Positions 24,714 through 26,774 of a DNA stretch of 26,774 nt are shown piece by piece. The notes beneath the pieces were generated by a model. It did not search any database. It was not told where the DNA came from and saw only the letters and a list, made by a program, of their open reading frames with translations. The stretch is from Clostridia bacterium (GTDB lineage: Bacteria > Bacillota > Clostridia > TANB77 > CAG-508): positions 1 through 26,774 of the forward strand of contig CAAEQN010000077.1 of assembly GCA_900758165.1 (NCBI GenBank), given 5' to 3'. Made by a program: the position numbers and the translations under genes. Every line of letters begins with the position of its first letter. Position 1 is the first letter of the stretch.

Positions 24714-25849
24714 AAAGTTGAACTTGAAGATGAAGAATTGCTTAAATTTAATTGCCACCTTCCACAATTTTTCCAACTATTTTCGTTAAATTCACCTTGT
24801 AAATCATACATGCTATAAAGTTTACCCATATTTCGAAGAAATGAAATAGAAGTTATATCTTTTGCTGTAATAATATTTGTTTTTAAATCTCTAAAATATA
24901 CAGATTTTAAATTTTTATCAAATAAAATGTGATCATTTGGAGCATCCATAGTATTTGAAGATGTAACATATAAATAATCATTAGGAATATTTATAGAATT
25001 ATTATTTGTATCTTTTGCTCTACGACCTAATTCTACTCTATATTCACAGTTGGAATCATTTACATGTAAATACCAACTATTAGCAAAATCGTCTATATCT
25101 ACTTCAAATGAATAATTCATAGTATCATTATGTATTACTAAAACTGGTTTTGTAGTATTAAAGAAATCTTCTCCATATTGTTTAACAAAAGATTCTCTAT
25201 CAGCATCTGAAATATCCCAATATATAAATAAAGTATTTGGCGTTTGCGCAAGAACTTTAACTATTGTTTGATTGTATCTATATGGTAAATCGTAATATTC
25301 TAGTACTTCTATTTTTTTAGTTAAATCTGTAGAAGGAGAAATTTCTTTAGATTTTGCTCTACTTCTAGTAGTTCTAGTAGTTGATTTAGATTTGCTAGAA
25401 GTCTCAACAGTTTTTGATGTAGAGCTTTTTTTAGTAGTAGCTTTTTTTGTTTTAGTTGTAGTTGCTTTTTTAGAAGTAGATTTTGTGGTTTTAGGTTTAG
25501 ATACTTCTTCAGGAACAGCTTTAGTGGATTTAGTTGCATCTGCTTTTTTAGAAGTAGATTTTGTAGTTTTAGGTTTAGATACTTCTTTAGAAACAGCTTT
25601 AGTGGATTTAGTTGCATCTGCTTTTTTAGAAGTGGATTTTGTGGTTTTAGGTTTAGATACTTCTTTAGAAACAGCTTTAGTGGATTTAGTTGCATCTGTC
25701 TTTTTAGAAGTAGTTTTTTTAGCTCTAGAAGCAGTAGCTTTTTTTGACTCTGCAACAGAAGACTTTTTAGCAGTTTCTTTTTTATTTTCTTCTTTTATAT
25801 TAGATTCTTTTTCTGTAATATTTAATTCTTTTGCTGGTTTTCTTGGCAT
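24707..25849 (-). CDS. DUF4912 protein with lysine-rich tandem-repeat N-terminus, 380 aa
   Basis: Residues 1-175 are low complexity, rich in Lys, Thr, Ser and Ala, like histone H1 tails or other AT-hook-free nucleic-acid-binding tails. They include three 26-residue repeats (48-73, 74-99 and 100-125; unit starting SKKADATKSTKAVSKEV). Residues about 185-310 form the DUF4912 domain: LPYRYNQTIVKVLAQTPNTL, then FIYWDISDADRE, WYLHVNDSNCEYRVELGRR and a conserved YVTSSNTMDAPND. The end has a Ser-rich tail. DUF4912 is of unknown function; its fold, with FIYWDIS and YRVELG motifs, resembles a carbohydrate-binding or Ig-like module. AAAGGAGG precedes the ATG. The GH57 gene directly downstream suggests a role with alpha-glucan; the cationic tail might hold it to polyanions. 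Confidence 0.8.
   Translation of the reverse strand: MPRKPAKELNITEKESNIKEENKKETAKKSSVAESKKATASRAKKTTSKKTDATKSTKAVSKEVSKPKTTKSTSKKADATKSTKAVSKEVSKPKTTKSTSKKADATKSTKAVPEEVSKPKTTKSTSKKATTTKTKKATTKKSSTSKTVETSSKSKSTTRTTRSRAKSKEISPSTDLTKKIEVLEYYDLPYRYNQTIVKVLAQTPNTLFIYWDISDADRESFVKQYGEDFFNTTKPVLVIHNDTMNYSFEVDIDDFANSWYLHVNDSNCEYRVELGRRAKDTNNNSINIPNDYLYVTSSNTMDAPNDHILFDKNLKSVYFRDLKTNIITAKDITSISFLRNMGKLYSMYDLQGEFNENSWKNCGRWQLNLSNSSSSSSTFK
25471..25704 (-). repeat. Three 78-bp in-frame tandem repeats in the DUF4912 gene
   Basis: Unit boundaries at 25471, 25549, 25627 and 25705 are exactly 78 bases apart (26 codons), with a partial fourth copy beyond 25705. Copies differ by only a few bases, including the TCA-to-CCT type change that gives AVPEE instead of AVSKE in one unit. 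The near identity suggests recent expansion, and copy number may vary between strains. Confidence 0.9.
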
Positions 25850-25890
25850 GTTTTTCCTCCTTTGTTTACGTTCAAATAAAATCTTATTAT

Positions 25891-25919
25891 ATAATATATC
25901 AAAAGTGAAATAAATTCAA
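25891..25919 (-). promoter_or_regulatory. Possible promoter of the DUF4912-GH57 operon
   Basis: On the minus strand TTGAAT (25919-25914), 17 bases, TATTAT (25896-25891). A second TATAAT-like box overlaps just downstream but at poor spacing. It diverges from the 26004 promoter. Confidence 0.5.
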
Positions 25920-26003
25920 TAGAAAAAAACAAAATGTATTTATAAATTTTATGTAAAAATATTTGCTTTAGAACAAATAAAAAATATTTTAGACATGGAC
26001 TAT

Positions 26004-26032
26004 TTGAAAATAAGCGAAAAATGTAGTATAAT
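26004..26032 (+). promoter_or_regulatory. Predicted sigma-A promoter of the 86-aa membrane protein gene
   Basis: TTGAAA at 26004-26009, 17 bases, TATAAT at 26027-26032. Transcription should begin around 26039, that is, at the first base of the palindrome at 26039-26058. The resulting leader would be about 118 bases. Of the 307-base gap 25850-26156, the left half holds the divergent minus promoter and AT-rich DNA. Confidence 0.8.
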
Positions 26033-26038
26033 ATACAT

Positions 26039-26058
26039 AATATAGGCATGCCTATATT
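26039..26058. promoter_or_regulatory. 20-bp perfect palindrome at the predicted +1
   Basis: Ten-base half-sites AATATAGGCA and its complement abut with no spacer around GCATGC. Placed exactly at the predicted transcription start it could be an operator for a dimeric repressor. As RNA it could instead fold as an 8-bp stem with a CAUG loop at the 5' end. Confidence 0.6.
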
Positions 26059-26070
26059 TAATATCCTTTT

Positions 26071-26106
26071 TCACTAATTAGTGAGAGGAATTTCCTCTAA
26101 CTTTTT
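26071..26106 (+). promoter_or_regulatory. Candidate attenuator: two mutually exclusive hairpins
   Basis: TCACTAATTAGTGA (26071-26084) is a palindrome that can fold as UCACU-AAUU-AGUGA. The overlapping bases 26080-26102 can instead form AGT-AGAGG / CCTCT-ACT with a 5-base loop and one mismatch, running directly into TTTTT at 26102-26106. The second fold has terminator form. The two share 26080-26084, so only one can exist at a time. Confidence 0.45.
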
Positions 26107-26156
26107 AGTTTCATATAGATGTATGTAATAAATAAAAGTTTTAGGAGGAATTAATT

Positions 26157-26417
26157 ATGCGGCTATCTTACCAAGAATTGAATATAGTCATAATGATTAT
26201 TATGCTTATTGTTACTATTGCAGCTTTTGTAAAAATGGAGAGAGCTGCAAGAGATATTTTACAATTAGTATCTGAAACTGTACTGATTATGCTTTGCACA
26301 TATCGGTTAATACTTGATATTCAGATAAGTCAATTTTGTGGGGTGAGCATCACAATTTTAGTGCTTTCCGTTATAGGAACAATAGTAAGTGCATATAATC
26401 TGACTAAAGATAGCTAA
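26157..26417 (+). CDS. Small membrane protein of unknown function, 86 aa
   Basis: Not recognised. Two clear hydrophobic helices lie at about 8-25 (LNIVIMIIMLIVTIAAFV) and 62-80 (GVSITILVLSVIGTIVSAY), with a less hydrophobic, possibly amphipathic or third segment between (LQLVSETVLIMLCTYRLILDI). A basic patch KMERAARD follows the first helix. Two Cys (47 and 61) are present. Size and topology recall phage holins or small regulatory membrane proteins, but there is no lysin or phage gene nearby. AGGAGG sits 8 bases before ATG 26157, an excellent site. It is a single-gene unit: own promoter, long structured leader, strong terminator. Such a setup suggests a regulated gene. Confidence 0.8.
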   Translation: MRLSYQELNIVIMIIMLIVTIAAFVKMERAARDILQLVSETVLIMLCTYRLILDIQISQFCGVSITILVLSVIGTIVSAYNLTKDS

Positions 26418-26452
26418 AAAGAAAGGAAACTTGAAAAAGTTTCCTTTCTTTT
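26418..26452 (+). terminator. Strong intrinsic terminator after the 86-aa gene
   Basis: AAAGAAAGGAAACTT (26418-26432) and 26437-26451 pair perfectly over 15 bp with a GAAA tetraloop. The T-rich end of the stem continues as TTTTGTT. It starts one base after the stop codon. Confidence 0.85.
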
Positions 26453-26513
26453 GTTAATCTTTGATTTATGTATTTTAATTAAATTACTTATTCAATAAAA
26501 TTGAAACTAATAA

Positions 26514-26542
26514 TTGAATTATAAAACAATTTGTTTTATAAT
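26514..26542 (+). promoter_or_regulatory. Promoter overlapped by a 25-bp inverted repeat
   Basis: TTGAAT at 26514-26519, 17 bases, TATAAT at 26537-26542. The arms ATTATAAAACA (26518-26528) and TGTTTTATAAT (26532-26542) are perfect complements around ATT, covering the end of the -35, the spacer and the -10. A bound dimeric regulator would block polymerase. Confidence 0.6.
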
Positions 26543-26573
26543 AAAAATATAAGAAAACAAAGGAGACGAAGAA

Positions 26574-26774
26574 ATGAAAAAAGAAAAACTAAAAGAGCAA
26601 ACAAATTTTAACACACAAAAGCTAAAAAACAACAAAGCAATAACACTAATAGCTTTGGTTGTAACAATAGTGGTATTATTAATACTAGCAGGAATAAGTA
26701 TAAGTCTAGTAGTAGGAGATAATGGGTTAATAAGAAAATCAAAAGATGCAAAAAAGCAATATGAAGAAGCACAA
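26574..26774 (+). CDS. Pilin-like surface protein, N-terminal 67 residues (3' truncated by window)
   Basis: A charged leader of 22 residues (MKKEKLKEQTNFNTQKLKNN, then KA) is followed by ITLIALVVTIVVLLILAG and ISISLVVGDNGLI, then a charged helix (RKSKDAKKQYEEAQ). This is the type IV prepilin layout: the cleavage site would fall after Ala22, in place of the usual Gly, and the residue at mature position 5 is Ala27 instead of Glu. Clostridial genomes of this kind carry many such 'ITLIALVVTI' proteins, possibly secreted filament or surface proteins. ATG 26574 has AGGAG at 26560-26565. The C-terminal domain lies outside the window, so the family is unknown. Confidence 0.85.
   Translation, partial: MKKEKLKEQTNFNTQKLKNNKAITLIALVVTIVVLLILAGISISLVVGDNGLIRKSKDAKKQYEEAQ

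Noticed and set aside
25471..25704. Regular direct repeats that might suggest a CRISPR array
   Set aside because: The repeats are contiguous 78-bp units without unique spacers and translate in frame as part of a Lys-rich protein.
25392..25913. Plus-strand 173-codon open frame with hydrophobic repeats (FLEVDFVVLGLDTS...)
   Set aside because: It is the antisense reading of the 78-bp repeats of the DUF4912 gene. The minus strand has AAAGGAGG, a recognisable DUF4912 domain and normal codon use; the plus frame has no ribosome site.
26157..26417. Phage holin
   Set aside because: Size and helices would fit, but there is no lysin, phage structural gene, integrase or attachment site in the window, so the name is not supported.

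Overview
The window reads as chromosomal DNA of a very AT-rich, low-GC Gram-positive bacterium of the class Clostridia. Reasons: AGA and ATA dominate as Arg and Ile codons, strong AGGAGG-type ribosome binding sites and sigma-A-like promoters (TTGnnn-17-TATAAT) are common, several genes start with TTG, and the gene orders rimP-nusA-ylxR-infB-rbfA-nrnA-truB, tig-clpP-clpX, queA-tgt and TIGR04086-HD-secD-secF are clostridial. A YtxC-like sporulation protein suggests a spore former or a recent descendant of one. The pilin-like proteins cut by both window ends resemble families that I associate with uncultured gut Clostridia. The species cannot be named from this sequence.

Layout. Positions 1-907 hold the tail of a surface protein and a small membrane-anchored unknown. 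Positions 987-8388 are the translation and ribosome-maturation operon, led by a promoter and a 12-bp leader hairpin: rimP, nusA, ylxR/rnpM, infB, rbfA, nrnA, truB. An inverted unknown membrane protein follows (8446-9255, minus), sharing a bidirectional terminator with truB. From 9390 a new promoter serves tig, clpP, clpX, a membrane-anchored putative zinc peptidase, queA, tgt and a WG-repeat membrane protein, ending at a terminator at 18122-18169. Next come the TIGR04086 membrane protein, an HD-domain phosphohydrolase with its own promoter, and shortened or divergent secD and secF, closed by a strong terminator. A rhodanese gene follows. Three minus-strand genes then converge on it: a lysine-rich DUF4912 protein with 78-bp tandem repeats, a GH57 glucan branching enzyme and YtxC. 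The right end has a small membrane protein behind a structured leader and the start of a pilin-like protein whose promoter lies in an inverted repeat.

How the genes work together. The left half is core information processing: 30S maturation (RimP, RbfA), transcription elongation (NusA), RNase P modulation (RnpM), initiation (IF2), RNA-fragment turnover (NrnA) and tRNA modification (TruB, QueA, Tgt). The middle is protein quality control (trigger factor, ClpXP) and export (SecDF). The less ordinary material is inserted between these blocks: the HEFLH protein between clpX and queA, the WG-repeat protein where yajC often sits after tgt, the DUF4912/GH57 pair, and the leader-controlled small membrane gene at the right end.

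No tRNA, rRNA, CRISPR array, transposase or phage gene was seen. I did not find a clear new defence or mobile system. The best candidates for something undescribed are the 26004-26417 leader and membrane-protein unit and the 12901-14250 surface zincin.
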